From: Pseudoalteromonas sp. EB27
GTDB lineage: Bacteria; Pseudomonadota; Gammaproteobacteria; Enterobacterales; Alteromonadaceae
NCBI RefSeq assembly: GCF_001974875.1
Contig: NZ_MTQD01000008.1
Coordinates: 1-64,000 of the forward strand
DNA length: 64,000 nt
Reading direction: 5' to 3'
Shown: positions 44,906-57,847 of the stretch, one piece after another
Layout: each line of letters starts with the position of its first letter
Position numbering within the stretch: position 1 is the first letter of the stretch
The notes under the pieces: generated by a model
Database searches by the model: none
Seen by the model: the letters and a program-made list of their open reading frames with translations, nothing else
What the model was told of the DNA's origin: nothing
Made by a program: the position numbers and the translations under genes

Positions 44906-44947
44906 AAAAAGCCGTTAATAATTATGCATTATTAACGGCTTTTTTTG
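44906..44947. terminator. Bidirectional terminator between the lyase-like gene and lipA
   Basis: AAAAAGCCGTTAATAAT and ATTATTAACGGCTTTTTTT form a 17-bp stem around a short loop. Confidence 0.93.
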
Positions 44948-44964
44948 TTCTTTGATAAAAGTGG

Positions 44965-45930
44965 TTATTTTACTTCTTTGCCCGCTGCTTGTTGATCAGC
45001 ATGGTAGCTTGAGCGTACAAACGGACCTGACGCCGCGTGAGTAAAGCCAATTTCGTCTGCATACGCTTTTAAGCCGTCAAACTCTACTGGTGGCACGTAG
45101 CGTTTAACCGGTAAGTGATGCTTAGAAGGTTGTAGATATTGGCCTACAGTTAGCATGTCAACGTTGTGTGCACGTAAATCGCGAAGTACTTCTTCAATCT
45201 CGCTAATTTCTTCACCTAAACCTACCATTAAGCCTGATTTAGTCTTAACTTCTGGGTGAGCTTCTTTAAAGCGACGAAGTAATTCTAATGACCATTTGTA
45301 GTCAGCACCTGGGCGAGCTAGTTTGTATAAACGTGGCGCAGTTTCAAGATTGTGGTTAAACACATCTGGTGGCGTCTCGATTAATATCTCTAGTGCGCGG
45401 TCCATACGACCACGAAAATCAGGTACTAAAATTTCGATAGTGATAGTTGGATTATGTTTACGAATCTCGCGAATACAATCGGCAAAATGCTGTGCACCAC
45501 CATCGCGTAAATCATCACGGTCAACCGAAGTGATTACAACGTAGCTTAGCTTCATATCTTTAATAGTAAGTGCTAGCTTTTCAGGTTCAGTGGCATCAGG
45601 TTTTAATGGGCGACCATGAGCAACATCACAAAATGGGCAACGACGAGTACAAATAGCACCTAAAATCATAAAGGTGGCTGTACCGTGGTTAAAACACTCT
45701 GATAGGTTAGGGCACGAAGCCTCTTCACATACTGAGTGTAAGCCATGCTTACGTAGCGCTTTTTTAATGCCGTCAATGCGATCGGTTGATTTAGGTAAGC
45801 GAATTTTTAACCATTCTGGCTTACGCAACATTTCAGTTTTTTCTGTAGGTAAAACTTTTACTGGGATCAACGCCATTTTTTCTGCGTCGCGTAGTTTTAC
45901 ACCTGGTTCCATTTTGACTGGTTTATTCAT
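44965..45930 (-). CDS. lipA: Lipoyl synthase
   Basis: Radical-SAM enzyme of 321 residues that inserts two sulfurs into the octanoyl group on lipoate-dependent enzymes. It has both iron-sulfur motifs, auxiliary [12 protein letters not shown] and SAM-binding CTRRCPFC, and the C-terminal S in [11 protein letters not shown] that ligates the auxiliary cluster. It follows lipB with a 4-base overlap, so the two steps of lipoate synthesis are co-expressed. Confidence 0.97.
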   Translation of the reverse strand: MNKPVKMEPGVKLRDAEKMALIPVKVLPTEKTEMLRKPEWLKIRLPKSTDRIDGIKKALRKHGLHSVCEEASCPNLSECFNHGTATFMILGAICTRRCPFCDVAHGRPLKPDATEPEKLALTIKDMKLSYVVITSVDRDDLRDGGAQHFADCIREIRKHNPTITIEILVPDFRGRMDRALEILIETPPDVFNHNLETAPRLYKLARPGADYKWSLELLRRFKEAHPEVKTKSGLMVGLGEEISEIEEVLRDLRAHNVDMLTVGQYLQPSKHHLPVKRYVPPVEFDGLKAYADEIGFTHAASGPFVRSSYHADQQAAGKEVK

Positions 45931-46592
45931 TCGTTTTCAAACCCTTCAGTATGCTTAACCTGTGTTGCATTAAGCTTCTTGATCATGTGTTTTACCAATC
46001 CTTCACCTGCACTTTCTAGGTTTTGAGGACCATCTAATTCTTTAGTTTGCACCATATTCATGCCCGCATAACCACATGGGTTAATGCGTAAAAATGGACT
46101 TAGGTCCATGTTAACATTTAATGCTAAGCCATGAAACGAGCAACCACGACGAACCCTTAACCCAAGGGATGCAATTTTGCTGTCGTTAACGTAAACACCT
46201 GGTGCATCAGCTTTAGCGTAAGCTTCAATACCATACTCGGCGAGTGACTCAATAATGCACTCTTCAAGCCATGTAACCAGTTCACGTACACCAATTTTTA
46301 AACGACGTAGATTAAATAATACATACATCATTTGCTGGCCAGGGCCGTGATAAGTTACTTGTCCGCCACGGTCAACTTTAATCACCTCAATGTCGCCAGG
46401 AGCCAGTAAGTGTTCGTCCTTACCAGCCTGACCTTGGGTGAATACACTCTCGTGCTCTACAAGCCAAATTTCATCTGGCGTATTTTCATCACGGGTGTCG
46501 GTAAAGTCCTGCATTTTTTGCCAAATTGGCATATAACGCTGACGACCCAGTTGGCGTACGATCAAAGTGTTTTCGTTCACAACAAATCTCAA
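45927..46592 (-). CDS. lipB: Octanoyl-ACP:protein N-octanoyltransferase
   Basis: Transfers octanoate from acyl carrier protein to lipoyl domains. The 221 residues contain [11 protein letters not shown], the catalytic Lys in [24 protein letters not shown], and the catalytic Cys in [10 protein letters not shown]. It lies between ybeD and lipA, as in E. coli. Confidence 0.96.
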   Translation of the reverse strand: MRFVVNENTLIVRQLGRQRYMPIWQKMQDFTDTRDENTPDEIWLVEHESVFTQGQAGKDEHLLAPGDIEVIKVDRGGQVTYHGPGQQMMYVLFNLRRLKIGVRELVTWLEECIIESLAEYGIEAYAKADAPGVYVNDSKIASLGLRVRRGCSFHGLALNVNMDLSPFLRINPCGYAGMNMVQTKELDGPQNLESAGEGLVKHMIKKLNATQVKHTEGFENE

Positions 46593-46599
46593 CTATGGC

Positions 46600-46878
46600 T
46601 TAAAGCATATGGCGTACGTCATCAATATTGCTGATCACGTTGTAAATTTCTTCAATGTGTTTGCCACTAGTAACCGTTGCTACAAGGCTTACTGACTCGT
46701 AATTACCTTTGCTGCTTGGTTTTACTTTAGGGGCGTAATCGCCAGGTGCTATTGGTTGTAACTTAGCTAAAATTTGATCAGTTAAGTTTACATTAGCTAA
46801 ACCCATTATTCTGAATGTAAATGGGCAAGGGTACTCTAGGTACTCATCAAATTTAGTATCTTTAACAGGTTGAACCAC
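46600..46878 (-). CDS. ybeD: DUF493/UPF0250 protein YbeD
   Basis: Small ACT-like alpha-beta protein of 92 residues, conserved next to lipB. It contains [26 protein letters not shown] and [29 protein letters not shown]. Function not established; a regulatory role in lipoate or cell-wall metabolism has been supposed from its neighbours. Confidence 0.92.
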   Translation of the reverse strand: MVQPVKDTKFDEYLEYPCPFTFRIMGLANVNLTDQILAKLQPIAPGDYAPKVKPSSKGNYESVSLVATVTSGKHIEEIYNVISNIDDVRHML

Positions 46879-46988
46879 GACGGTGACTCCTCATACAAAA
46901 GTGTGGACTCTATGCAAGCTTGAAGCTTAATACAGATAGGCAATTAGCAGTCTTGCTTATATGAGGCGCATTCTAACATTTTTCAAGC

Positions 46989-47018
46989 AAAAAAAAACGC
47001 CTCACAGTGGAGACGTTT
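46989..47018 (-). terminator. Terminator of dacA
   Basis: On the minus strand AAACGTCTCCAC pairs with GTGAGGCGTTT with small mismatches, and is followed by a run of T. Confidence 0.75.
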
Positions 47019-47053
47019 AAATTAGTTACCCTAGTTAATAGGGGAGCTATAAA

Positions 47054-48226
47054 TTACTGCATTATCTGTAAGCGTAAGTAATCATAAATTTTGCTAAAGA
47101 AGCTGCCTTCTTCCACTTCTTCAAGTGTGACTAGTGGGTATTGAGCAATATCTTCACCCTCTAGTTGTAAGAATAACGTACCTACTTTAGTACCTTTAGC
47201 AAGGGGTGCTTCAAGCGTGTTATCTAGCTCAAAGTTAGCTTTAAGGTTTTTGTGCTGACCACGTGGGATAGTAATTGGTGTATCTTCTAAAATACCTAAA
47301 GATACGTTCTCTTTGTTACCCATCCAAATACGTTGCTCTGCAAAGCTATCGCCTGCCTTGTACGGAGTAATTGTTTCATAAAAGCGAAAACCATAGTTAA
47401 GTAGTTTTTTGCTTTCTACTTTACGAGCGCGTTCGCTTGAAGTACCCATAACAACAGCAATTAAACGCATATCGTTCTTGGTTGCTGAGGTAACTAGGCT
47501 GTAGCCTGCTTCTGATGTATGGCCAGTTTTAATGCCATCAACATCTAAGCTTTCGTCCCACAATAATGAATTACGGTTATATTGCTTAATACCGTTATAA
47601 GTAAATGATTTTTGCTTATAAAGTGCGTATTCGTCTGGCACATCACGAATAAGTGCAGCACCGAGTGTCGCCATATCGCGAGGAGTTGTGAAGTGCTCGT
47701 CAGTATCAAGGCCGTGGCTGTTGATAAAGTGACTGTTGCTCATACCTAATTTAGCAGCATGGGCATTCATTAAATCAGCAAATGCGCTTTCGCTTCCAGC
47801 AATATGCTCAGCCATTGCAACACATGCATCATTACCTGATTGGATAATAATACCGTGGTTAAGCTGATCAACACTAATTTGCTTACCTACTTCAATAAAC
47901 ATCTTTGAAGATTCTGGAAAGTTTTTAGCCCATGCTTTTTCGCTTACCGTTACCATATCGGTAGTGGCAATATTACCCGCTTTAATTTCAGTACCAATTA
48001 CATAACTGGTCATCATTTTAGTTAAACTTGCAGGTGCTAGCTGTGTGTCAGCTTCACCTTCAGCAATTACTTTACCAGTTGTAAAGTCGACTAAAAAATA
48101 ACCTTTTGCATTAACTTGAGGTGGTGCCGGAATAATTTGGGCGCTGGCTGAGAATACGGCGGCTGTACAAACTAGGCCGCATACACCTTTGAGGATTTTT
48201 TGTTTAATAGATTTCATCATACTCAT
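47054..48226 (-). CDS. dacA: D-alanyl-D-alanine carboxypeptidase (PBP5/6 type)
   Basis: Trims the terminal D-Ala from peptidoglycan stem peptides in the periplasm. The 390 residues have a signal peptide (to about 29, ASA), the SxxK motif in APASLTKMM, SGN in IIQSGNDACVA, KTG in DGIKTGHTSEAG, and a C-terminal domain ending in an amphipathic helix (FFSKIYDYLRLQIM) for membrane attachment. It is next to rlpA, rodA and mrdA. Confidence 0.95.
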   Translation of the reverse strand: MSMMKSIKQKILKGVCGLVCTAAVFSASAQIIPAPPQVNAKGYFLVDFTTGKVIAEGEADTQLAPASLTKMMTSYVIGTEIKAGNIATTDMVTVSEKAWAKNFPESSKMFIEVGKQISVDQLNHGIIIQSGNDACVAMAEHIAGSESAFADLMNAHAAKLGMSNSHFINSHGLDTDEHFTTPRDMATLGAALIRDVPDEYALYKQKSFTYNGIKQYNRNSLLWDESLDVDGIKTGHTSEAGYSLVTSATKNDMRLIAVVMGTSSERARKVESKKLLNYGFRFYETITPYKAGDSFAEQRIWMGNKENVSLGILEDTPITIPRGQHKNLKANFELDNTLEAPLAKGTKVGTLFLQLEGEDIAQYPLVTLEEVEEGSFFSKIYDYLRLQIMQ

Positions 48227-48270
48227 TAATGGTTAAAGTTAAAGATTCGCGTTACGCCATTCTAAAGGTC

Positions 48271-49035
48271 TTACTGAGTGTAAAGCAAGAACGCGTTTTG
48301 AAATTGATTTTGTTTTAATTTTTTTAATACTTCGTCTGCATGAGGGGTGTCTTTTATTGGTCCTAAATGCAATCTGTAAATATCGTCTTTTTGAACGATA
48401 TTTGTTGGTAATTTGTATTGCTCTCGCAATGTGCTGGCAAGTGCTTCAATGTTAGCAAGTGTACTACCTGCAGCTACCTGAATATAGGTTTGACGCGCAG
48501 TTGCGCCCGCAAGCGTAACGGCCTCTAGCTTAACCTTTGCTGTACCATGGGTGTAATAGCCAAGCTTATAAGCGGCTGCGTACGAAAGGTCAATTATTCT
48601 ATCGTCATGAAACGGGCCCCGGTCGTTTACGCGCACAATTACCGATTTACCATTTGCTGTATTGGTTACTTTAACAAAGCTAGGCAGCGGCAGCGTTTTA
48701 TGCGCTGCGGTCATGGCAAACATATCGTACGTTTCACCATTTGAGGTGTGGTAACCATGAAACTTACGACCATACCAAGAGGCAACACCTTCCTCGCTAA
48801 AGCCCGTCTCATCAAGCATGGGCGAATAACTTTTACCAAGCACTGTATACGGACGGCTAGCGCTGGCACTTTTAGTAACTTCGGTAACTATAGCGTCTTG
48901 CATCTCAAGTGTAGTCGGTGCTCTAAGCGGTGCTGCATCATGGCGCATGCTATAACGGCTACTAGAGCCGCTACTACATGCACTTAAAAGCAAAATTAAT
49001 AACGTGGTAAATATAAGCTGAGTAGTGTGTCGCAT
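48271..49035 (-). CDS. rlpA: Septal-ring lytic transglycosylase RlpA
   Basis: Lipoprotein of 254 residues (lipobox LSAC). The double-psi beta-barrel domain (about 80-170) has GVASWYGRKFHGYHTSNGETYD and VNDRGPFHDDRIIDLSYAAAYKLG, with the catalytic Asp in the latter. A SPOR domain that binds denuded glycan follows at about 180-254. It overlaps rodA's stop by one base. Confidence 0.93.
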   Translation of the reverse strand: MRHTTQLIFTTLLILLLSACSSGSSSRYSMRHDAAPLRAPTTLEMQDAIVTEVTKSASASRPYTVLGKSYSPMLDETGFSEEGVASWYGRKFHGYHTSNGETYDMFAMTAAHKTLPLPSFVKVTNTANGKSVIVRVNDRGPFHDDRIIDLSYAAAYKLGYYTHGTAKVKLEAVTLAGATARQTYIQVAAGSTLANIEALASTLREQYKLPTNIVQKDDIYRLHLGPIKDTPHADEVLKKLKQNQFQNAFLLYTQ

Positions 49036-50141
49036 TATTTTAAAAGCATCCTTTTATCTGTTGCGATTGACATAATAATGCCAAATCCTGCCATTAACGT
49101 CACCATCGATGTACCACCATAACTAATCAGTGGTAAAGGTACGCCTACAACAGGTAATAAACCCGAGACCATGCCTATGTTTACAAATACATACACAAAA
49201 AAGGTGAGGGTGAGCGCGCCTGCGAGCAATTTACCAAATGCATCTTGTGCATTAACAGCAATATATAAACCACGGCCAATAATAAATAAGTACAGGCTAA
49301 GTAAAACACATACGCCAAATAAACCAAATTCTTCGCTTAAAACTGAAAATATAAAATCGGTGTGGCGCTCTGGCAAAAACTCTAGTTGCGATTGTGTGCC
49401 AAGTAGCCAGCCTTTACCTTCTATACCGCCTGAACCAATAGCAATTTTAGATTGAATAATATGATAACCAGAACCAAGCGGATCGCTCTCAGGGTCCAAA
49501 AAGGTGAGTACACGCTGCTTTTGATAATCGTGCATACCGTAGTGCCAAAATGGCCATGCGGCAAGCGCTACAATAGAGCTTAAAAAACCGATTAAGCGCC
49601 AACTTAAACCAGACAAAAACAAGACAAATATACCTGAACTTGCAATAAGTATAGCGGTGCCTAAATCGGGTTGTTCTTTAATTAATAATGTAGGGAGCAT
49701 TACAATCATAAAACCAATAATTAAGTGCATTGGCCGAGGAGGTAAGTGATTACGTCCTATGTACCAAGCTACCATCATCGGTACTGCCAGCTTCATTAGT
49801 TCTGCAGGTTGAAACCGTGTAACACCTAAATCCAGCCAGCGCTGCGCGCCTTTTGAGCTTACGCCAAATAAAAGCACACCGACTAGCATTAATAACCCAA
49901 CACAATAAAGTGGGATCACTAACCGTTTTAATGTGGCAGGCGAAAACTGGGCTAAAACAACCATAGCAACAATCGCGCCGCCCATACGGGTCATGTGTCT
50001 AATCATCATTGAGGATTCTTGACCACTGGCGCTGTATACAACCATTATGCTACCAGCCATCATTATAAGTAATGCAATAAGCAATGGTAAATCTAGATGC
50101 ATACGCATCCAAATAGAGCGTTTATCGTGCAAAGCGGTCAT
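49035..50141 (-). CDS. rodA: Peptidoglycan glycosyltransferase RodA
   Basis: SEDS-family glycan polymerase of the elongasome, 368 residues with about ten membrane helices. Family marks are LGVTRFQPAELMKLAVPMMVAWY, KEQPDLGTAILI, GKGWLLGTQSQLEFLPERHTDFIFSVLSEEFGL and PLPLISYGGTSM. It overlaps mrdA by 4 bases; the two proteins act as a pair. Confidence 0.96.
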   Translation of the reverse strand: MTALHDKRSIWMRMHLDLPLLIALLIMMAGSIMVVYSASGQESSMMIRHMTRMGGAIVAMVVLAQFSPATLKRLVIPLYCVGLLMLVGVLLFGVSSKGAQRWLDLGVTRFQPAELMKLAVPMMVAWYIGRNHLPPRPMHLIIGFMIVMLPTLLIKEQPDLGTAILIASSGIFVLFLSGLSWRLIGFLSSIVALAAWPFWHYGMHDYQKQRVLTFLDPESDPLGSGYHIIQSKIAIGSGGIEGKGWLLGTQSQLEFLPERHTDFIFSVLSEEFGLFGVCVLLSLYLFIIGRGLYIAVNAQDAFGKLLAGALTLTFFVYVFVNIGMVSGLLPVVGVPLPLISYGGTSMVTLMAGFGIIMSIATDKRMLLK

Positions 50142-52006
50142 GGTGTATCGTTCCTTGCAAGATTAACTGGATTGGCTGCAAAGTAGTAATCCATAAGTTG
50201 GCGGGCAATTTGAATACCGCCGTGGTTGTTTTCTAATACAACAGAAACCACAATTTTTGGATCGTTGTAAGGTGCAAAACCTACATAAATCGTATTATCG
50301 CGTTGGCGTTCTTTAAGTGATTTGGCATCGTAACGCTCACCTTGGGCAATACTGACTATTTGCGCAGTACCTGTTTTACCAGCCGAGTCGTAGTTAGTGC
50401 CTTTAAATGCTTTGTGTGCTGTACCTGATATTTTTTTAACCGTGTTATGCATTGCATCTAACGATACCTGCCAATGGCGGGGATCTTTTAAAATAACAGG
50501 GGGTTTTTCTTCATTATTTATTTGCGTTACATCGTTATCTTTTTTTACCACTTGCACCAAATGGGGTGGGTGGTTAATACCACGATTAACCAATATGTTA
50601 GTTGCGTTTGCAATTTGAATCGGTGTGGCAGTCCAGTAACCTTGGCCAATGCCTACCGAAATTGTATCGCCGCGCCACCAAGACTCTTTAAAACGACCTT
50701 CTTTCCATTCTTTTGAAGGGAGAATAGCAGTGGTTTCTTCGTGAATATCAATTCCTGATAAATCACCGTAGCCAAAGCGCGCCATAAAGTCGCTTATTTT
50801 AGTAATGCCTAATCGATAAGCTGCATCGTAAAAGTAGGTATCGCAGGATTCTTCAATTGCTTTGTATACATCAACGTGGCCATGCCCCCACCGTTTCCAA
50901 TCTCGCCATTTGTGTTCGACGTTTGGAATTTGAAAAAAGCCCGGGTCCCACATCGATGTTGTTTCATTTACTATGTTTTCTTCAAGCGCTAATACTGCCA
51001 TTAAAGGTTTTACCGTAGAGGCAGGCGCATAGCGACCTTGCGTAGTACGGTTTATTAATGGGCGGTCTTGGTTAAGTAACGCTTTATAATTTTTGCTGCT
51101 AATGCCGTGTACAAATAAATTTGGGTCGTAACTTGGGTTTGAATAAAGGGCAAGCACGCCGCCATCTTTTGCATCCATAACGACAACAGCGCCACGCATA
51201 TCTTTAAGCCCATGCTGTGCAATTTGTTGCAAGCCAATGTCTAAGGTAAGTACTAAATCGCTACCAGGTTGTGGTTGGGTCATGCTTAGGGTGCGAATTA
51301 CACGGCCACGGTTATTAACTTCTACTCGTTGTGAGCCCACTTTACCGTGCAATGTTTCTTCATAGTATTTTTCTAATCCGAGCTTGCCAATATCATATGT
51401 AGCACGGTAATTGGTTGCACGATCTTCTTGTTCTAATTGGTTTAGCTCTTTTCTATTAAGCTTGGCAACATATCCAAGCGCATGCGTTAGCGTGTCGCCA
51501 AATGGGTAGTAGCGAGCCAGACGTGCCTCAATACTAAAACCGGGGAATTTATGTTGATTAACCGAAAATTTCGCTACTTCTGTTTCGTCTAAGCGGGCTT
51601 TTAATACTTGTGATTTAAAACGACGGGTGTGTTTTATATCTTTTAAAAAGTCTTGTTTATCTTGCTCTGTAATCGCAATTATTTTACTTATTTGATCAAG
51701 CGATTCGTCAAGGTCATCTACCTCTTCGGGGATGACTTCAAGGTTGTAAACAGGTTTGTTTTCAGCAAGTAGTACACCATTACGGTCGTAAATTAAACCA
51801 CGGTTGGGTGCAATAGGAATAACTTTAATGCGGTTATCATTGGAGCGAGTTTGGTAGTCTTCGTGATCTTCTACCTGAATAGTATAAAGATTAGAAAGCA
51901 ATACTGCGACTAATCCTAATACAAAAACAAAACCCACGAATGCTCGCCTAGCAAATAAGTTTGCTTCTGCGGAGTGGTCACGAATAGTGGGTCTATGTTT
52001 TAGCAT
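50138..52006 (-). CDS. mrdA: Penicillin-binding protein 2 (elongasome transpeptidase)
   Basis: Cross-links lateral-wall peptidoglycan. The 622 residues have one N-terminal membrane helix (about 23-45), a dimerisation domain with ARLARYYPFGDTLTHALGYV, and the transpeptidase domain with SxxK in YAPASTVKPLM, the SCD form of SxN, and KTG in DSAGKTGTAQIV. It pairs with RodA downstream. Confidence 0.96.
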   Translation of the reverse strand: MLKHRPTIRDHSAEANLFARRAFVGFVFVLGLVAVLLSNLYTIQVEDHEDYQTRSNDNRIKVIPIAPNRGLIYDRNGVLLAENKPVYNLEVIPEEVDDLDESLDQISKIIAITEQDKQDFLKDIKHTRRFKSQVLKARLDETEVAKFSVNQHKFPGFSIEARLARYYPFGDTLTHALGYVAKLNRKELNQLEQEDRATNYRATYDIGKLGLEKYYEETLHGKVGSQRVEVNNRGRVIRTLSMTQPQPGSDLVLTLDIGLQQIAQHGLKDMRGAVVVMDAKDGGVLALYSNPSYDPNLFVHGISSKNYKALLNQDRPLINRTTQGRYAPASTVKPLMAVLALEENIVNETTSMWDPGFFQIPNVEHKWRDWKRWGHGHVDVYKAIEESCDTYFYDAAYRLGITKISDFMARFGYGDLSGIDIHEETTAILPSKEWKEGRFKESWWRGDTISVGIGQGYWTATPIQIANATNILVNRGINHPPHLVQVVKKDNDVTQINNEEKPPVILKDPRHWQVSLDAMHNTVKKISGTAHKAFKGTNYDSAGKTGTAQIVSIAQGERYDAKSLKERQRDNTIYVGFAPYNDPKIVVSVVLENNHGGIQIARQLMDYYFAANPVNLARNDTP

Positions 52007-52015
52007 GGCAAGGCG

Positions 52016-52486
52016 TTACTCGCGATGATAAGGATGGTTGTTATTTAAGCTCCAGCCTCGGTAAAGGCTCTCTGCAACAATTATACGCACCAAAGGGTGC
52101 GGCAATGTTAAATTAGACAACGACCATTTTTGCTCAGAAGCCGCAATGCATTCTGGAGCAAGTCCTTCAGGTCCGCCAATAAGTAAACTTACATCGCGGC
52201 CATCGAGTTGCCATTTTTCCATATTTTTAGCAAGTTGGTGAGTATCCAGCGCTTTCCCTGTTACCTCTAACGTTACAATACGATTGCCTTTTGGAATAGC
52301 CGCTAATGTTTTTTCACCTTCAATGTGTAAAATGCGTTTTATATCTGCATTTTTACCACGTTTTCCGGCTTGAATTTCAATTAACTCTAGGGCCATATCT
52401 TTAGGGAAACGGCGCTGATATTCTGCAAATCCCGTTTCTACCCATGCTGGCATTTTGGTACCAACAGCAATCATTTGTATTTTCAC
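52016..52486 (-). CDS. rlmH: 23S rRNA pseudouridine-1915 N3-methyltransferase
   Basis: SPOUT-type methyltransferase of 156 residues, the standard length. It starts [28 protein letters not shown] and contains [14 protein letters not shown] and the trefoil-knot end [29 protein letters not shown]. Confidence 0.96.
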   Translation of the reverse strand: MKIQMIAVGTKMPAWVETGFAEYQRRFPKDMALELIEIQAGKRGKNADIKRILHIEGEKTLAAIPKGNRIVTLEVTGKALDTHQLAKNMEKWQLDGRDVSLLIGGPEGLAPECIAASEQKWSLSNLTLPHPLVRIIVAESLYRGWSLNNNHPYHRE

Positions 52487-52523
52487 GTATTACTTCCAAG
52501 CATTGTCTAAAATGAGTGAGCGT

Positions 52524-52841
52524 TTAGCCCCACAGTTTTTCTAGATCGTAATAGCTACGTGCTTCGTTTTGCATCACGTGTACAACCACATCACCTAAAT
52601 CAACCAGTGCCCATTCGCCGTCGCCTTCACCTTCATAACCTAATGGTTCTGAATCTGCGTGACGTGCTTCTTTTGCTAAATGATCGGCAATTGACTGTAC
52701 GTGGCGTTTAGAAGTACCAGAACAAATTACCATGTAATCTGTGATATCTGATGTTCCAGTTACGTCAATATGAACGATGTCACGCGCTTTCATATCGTCA
52801 ATTTTGTCCATAGCAAAGGCGAGTAGTTGTTTTGAATCCAA
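52524..52841 (-). CDS. rsfS: Ribosomal silencing factor RsfS
   Basis: Binds protein L14 and blocks subunit joining when nutrients are short. The 105 residues include DMKARDIVHIDVTGTSDITDYMVICSGTSKRHVQSIADHL and WALVDLGDVVVHVMQNEARSYYDLEKLW, both diagnostic. It sits between nadD and rlmH as usual. Confidence 0.96.
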   Translation of the reverse strand: MDSKQLLAFAMDKIDDMKARDIVHIDVTGTSDITDYMVICSGTSKRHVQSIADHLAKEARHADSEPLGYEGEGDGEWALVDLGDVVVHVMQNEARSYYDLEKLWG

Positions 52842-52896
52842 GGTTTTGTCTCAATTTAAAAATTTAATGGCGCGCATTTTAACACGCTAGGAGTTT

Positions 52897-53532
52897 TTAA
52901 GCATCAATTTGATAGAGCTGATGCACTTCTATGTAATGACTCACTGCATCGGGTAATAGTTCATTCTTTTTATTACTTTTTTTCAGCTGCTTACGAATTG
53001 TACTTGAGGCCGCATCGAGCATTTCGCCCGGTAAAAAATAAAGTTTACCTGCAAGTGAGTGTTTAAGTGTTGCTACTTCGCTGGCATTTGCGTTTTGCAT
53101 ATAGCTTTTAAGCTCACCTTTTACAGTGCAATTTTGAGCAGGGCGTTGATACACCACAATATGACAAAGCTGCGTTATTGCCTTCCACTCAAACCACTTA
53201 TCTAGGTTGTTAAATGAGTCCATACCAATTAAAAATAAAATAGGTGTAGTGGGTTGCTCTTTACGAAGTTCTTGTAAGCTCAGCAACGAATACGATGGAC
53301 CGGTTCGATTAAGTTCTCTTAAATCGAGTTCAAAATGAGGATAAGGTGCAATGGCTGCGTTGAGCATATTAATTCGGTGCTGTGTACTAATACCCGAAGC
53401 TGCTTTATGAGCAGGCAGTGCACAGGGCATAAAGTAAAGCGTATCTAAATTAAACGCATTTACGCATTGCTGCGCCATATTTAGATGGCCTAAATGGACT
53501 GGGTCGAAAGTGCCACCAAAAATTGCGATCAT
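52897..53532 (-). CDS. nadD: Nicotinate-mononucleotide adenylyltransferase
   Basis: Makes deamido-NAD from NaMN and ATP. The 211 residues begin MIAIFGGTFDPVHLGHLNMAQ with the HxGH nucleotidyl-transfer motif, and the second motif is ASSTIRKQLK near 175. The order holA-nadD-rsfS-rlmH is conserved in gammaproteobacteria. Confidence 0.95.
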   Translation of the reverse strand: MIAIFGGTFDPVHLGHLNMAQQCVNAFNLDTLYFMPCALPAHKAASGISTQHRINMLNAAIAPYPHFELDLRELNRTGPSYSLLSLQELRKEQPTTPILFLIGMDSFNNLDKWFEWKAITQLCHIVVYQRPAQNCTVKGELKSYMQNANASEVATLKHSLAGKLYFLPGEMLDAASSTIRKQLKKSNKKNELLPDAVSHYIEVHQLYQIDA

Positions 53533-53553
53533 TTAACACCCATTAGTTATTTA

Positions 53554-54591
53554 TTAATTAACCGCGTGGCACGGCATAGGAATGTTGAGCGGCTGGCAAA
53601 ACTTAATACAAATATGAGCAAGCGCTTGGTAAGGTGCAATTAAATTACCTTGCTTGTAACTGGCATCAAACAACGCTACATCACTGTTTATTTGCTCAAG
53701 CGTGTGCATATTTAAACGGTTAATTGCGTTTTGAACTGGACCTTGTTGGTTTTTCCAAATTGCTTTTTGTTTAAATAAATTAGCGATAGGTTCGCCATTT
53801 AATAAACCAAGTTGCACACTTATTAGTGTATTAAGCTCTTTGGTTATAGCCCACAATATGCTCACGACTTCGGTGTTATCGCTGGCAAGTTTATTTAATA
53901 CTTTTATAGCTTGTTTGGCGTGGCCATTTAACAGTGCATCACTTAAATCAAAAATATCAAATTTGGCTTGATTTAACAGACCTTGCATTACTAATTGCTG
54001 AGTAATTAATGCATTGCCGTGCAGTAGCGAGAGCTTTTCAAGCTCCTGGAAACACGCTAATAAGTTGCCTTCAGTGGCATTAATTAAGCTTACCTTGGCG
54101 TCGTTTTGTACATTAAGCGATAAACGTTGGCATTGATCGTCAAGCCATCGTTTTACATGAGTGCCTGTAAGCGGGTAACAAGGAACAAATACGCCTTGCT
54201 TATCAAGGGCTTTAAACCATGCTCCACGTTGTACTTCTTGGCTAGCTTTAGCGCCTTTAACAATTAAAATAGTATCGGGGTTAACGAGTTCAACCACTTT
54301 TTTAAAGGTATTGCTGCCAATAACGCCTGGCTTTTGTTGGTTTAAATCAAGCTCAATAATAGTACGCGCGCTAAACAACGACATGCTTTGGTACTGGGCT
54401 ATGATTTCTTGCCAATCGAATCCTTGCATTAAAGTAAACTTAATTACTTCATCAAAACCTTGTTGCTTAGCACTGTCGCGAATTTGTTGTACGCACTGTG
54501 CTTCTTGAAAAGGCTCTTCTCCAAATACTAAATAAAAGGGCTTTAGCCCTTTATTTAATTCACTCGGTAGTTGATTAGCGTAGCAGCGCAT
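53554..54591 (-). CDS. holA: DNA polymerase III delta subunit
   Basis: Clamp-loader subunit of 345 residues that opens the sliding clamp. Family marks are YLVFGEEPFQEAQCVQQIRD near the N-terminus and DALLNGHAKQAIKVLNKLASDNTEVVSILWAITKEL. It starts at the base where lptE ends. Confidence 0.93.
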   Translation of the reverse strand: MRCYANQLPSELNKGLKPFYLVFGEEPFQEAQCVQQIRDSAKQQGFDEVIKFTLMQGFDWQEIIAQYQSMSLFSARTIIELDLNQQKPGVIGSNTFKKVVELVNPDTILIVKGAKASQEVQRGAWFKALDKQGVFVPCYPLTGTHVKRWLDDQCQRLSLNVQNDAKVSLINATEGNLLACFQELEKLSLLHGNALITQQLVMQGLLNQAKFDIFDLSDALLNGHAKQAIKVLNKLASDNTEVVSILWAITKELNTLISVQLGLLNGEPIANLFKQKAIWKNQQGPVQNAINRLNMHTLEQINSDVALFDASYKQGNLIAPYQALAHICIKFCQPLNIPMPCHAVN

Positions 54592-55082
54592 TATAGTTGC
54601 GACAGCTCTCTAACAATACGACGACTGGCCTGCTCACGAATTTCGCTAATAAGTAGTTCAAGCTCTTTTGCTTTTGCTAATGCATGATCCGGATCGTCTT
54701 GGTAATTACGATAAAGCTCAAAACGTTTTTCTATCGCTTTTTCACCTGGGAGTTTAACTACATACGATACGCCATAAGCGAGCTCGTATTCAGCAACCTG
54801 GCCGTTTTGGAACAGCGAAAGTGTTTGGCGTTCAATGCTTTCTTTACGTAAATACAATTGGGCTTTATCTTTAGCTGACGATACTAACTCTACGTTACTC
54901 GCTTTAAGCTCTTTTTTAAGCTCAGTGAATAAAGTCGATTTTTCGTCATCGCCTACAAGTGTTAGCTGTTTTAAGTTATCAGGCAAGCTAGAGGCTTTTT
55001 TTAAATGAAAGCCACAGCTTGATAACAAAAAACAGACTAGCACTAAGGCTAGTCCATTTTTAATGGCGTTAAATGCAGCCAT
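54591..55082 (-). CDS. lptE: LPS-assembly lipoprotein LptE
   Basis: Outer-membrane plug of the LptD translocon that inserts lipopolysaccharide. The 163 residues have lipobox LSSC followed by GFHLKKASSLPDNLKQLTL, typical of LptE (formerly RlpB). It lies between leuS and holA as in E. coli. Confidence 0.93.
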   Translation of the reverse strand: MAAFNAIKNGLALVLVCFLLSSCGFHLKKASSLPDNLKQLTLVGDDEKSTLFTELKKELKASNVELVSSAKDKAQLYLRKESIERQTLSLFQNGQVAEYELAYGVSYVVKLPGEKAIEKRFELYRNYQDDPDHALAKAKELELLISEIREQASRRIVRELSQL

Positions 55083-55083
55083 A

Positions 55084-57672
<2,589 letters not shown>

Positions 57673-57847
57673 CTATGGTTCCAGACTTCTTGCAAACTAA
57701 TAAAAAATTGCCATTAGGATACCCCAAATAAAGTGCTATTCACAGCGTCAAAAACGCGGTTTTGATAAATTATAACCTTCAGTTCAGGTTAACCTATACT
57801 TATCTAAGTTATAGGGTGATTTAACAGCAATTTTGAAGGAGTATAAA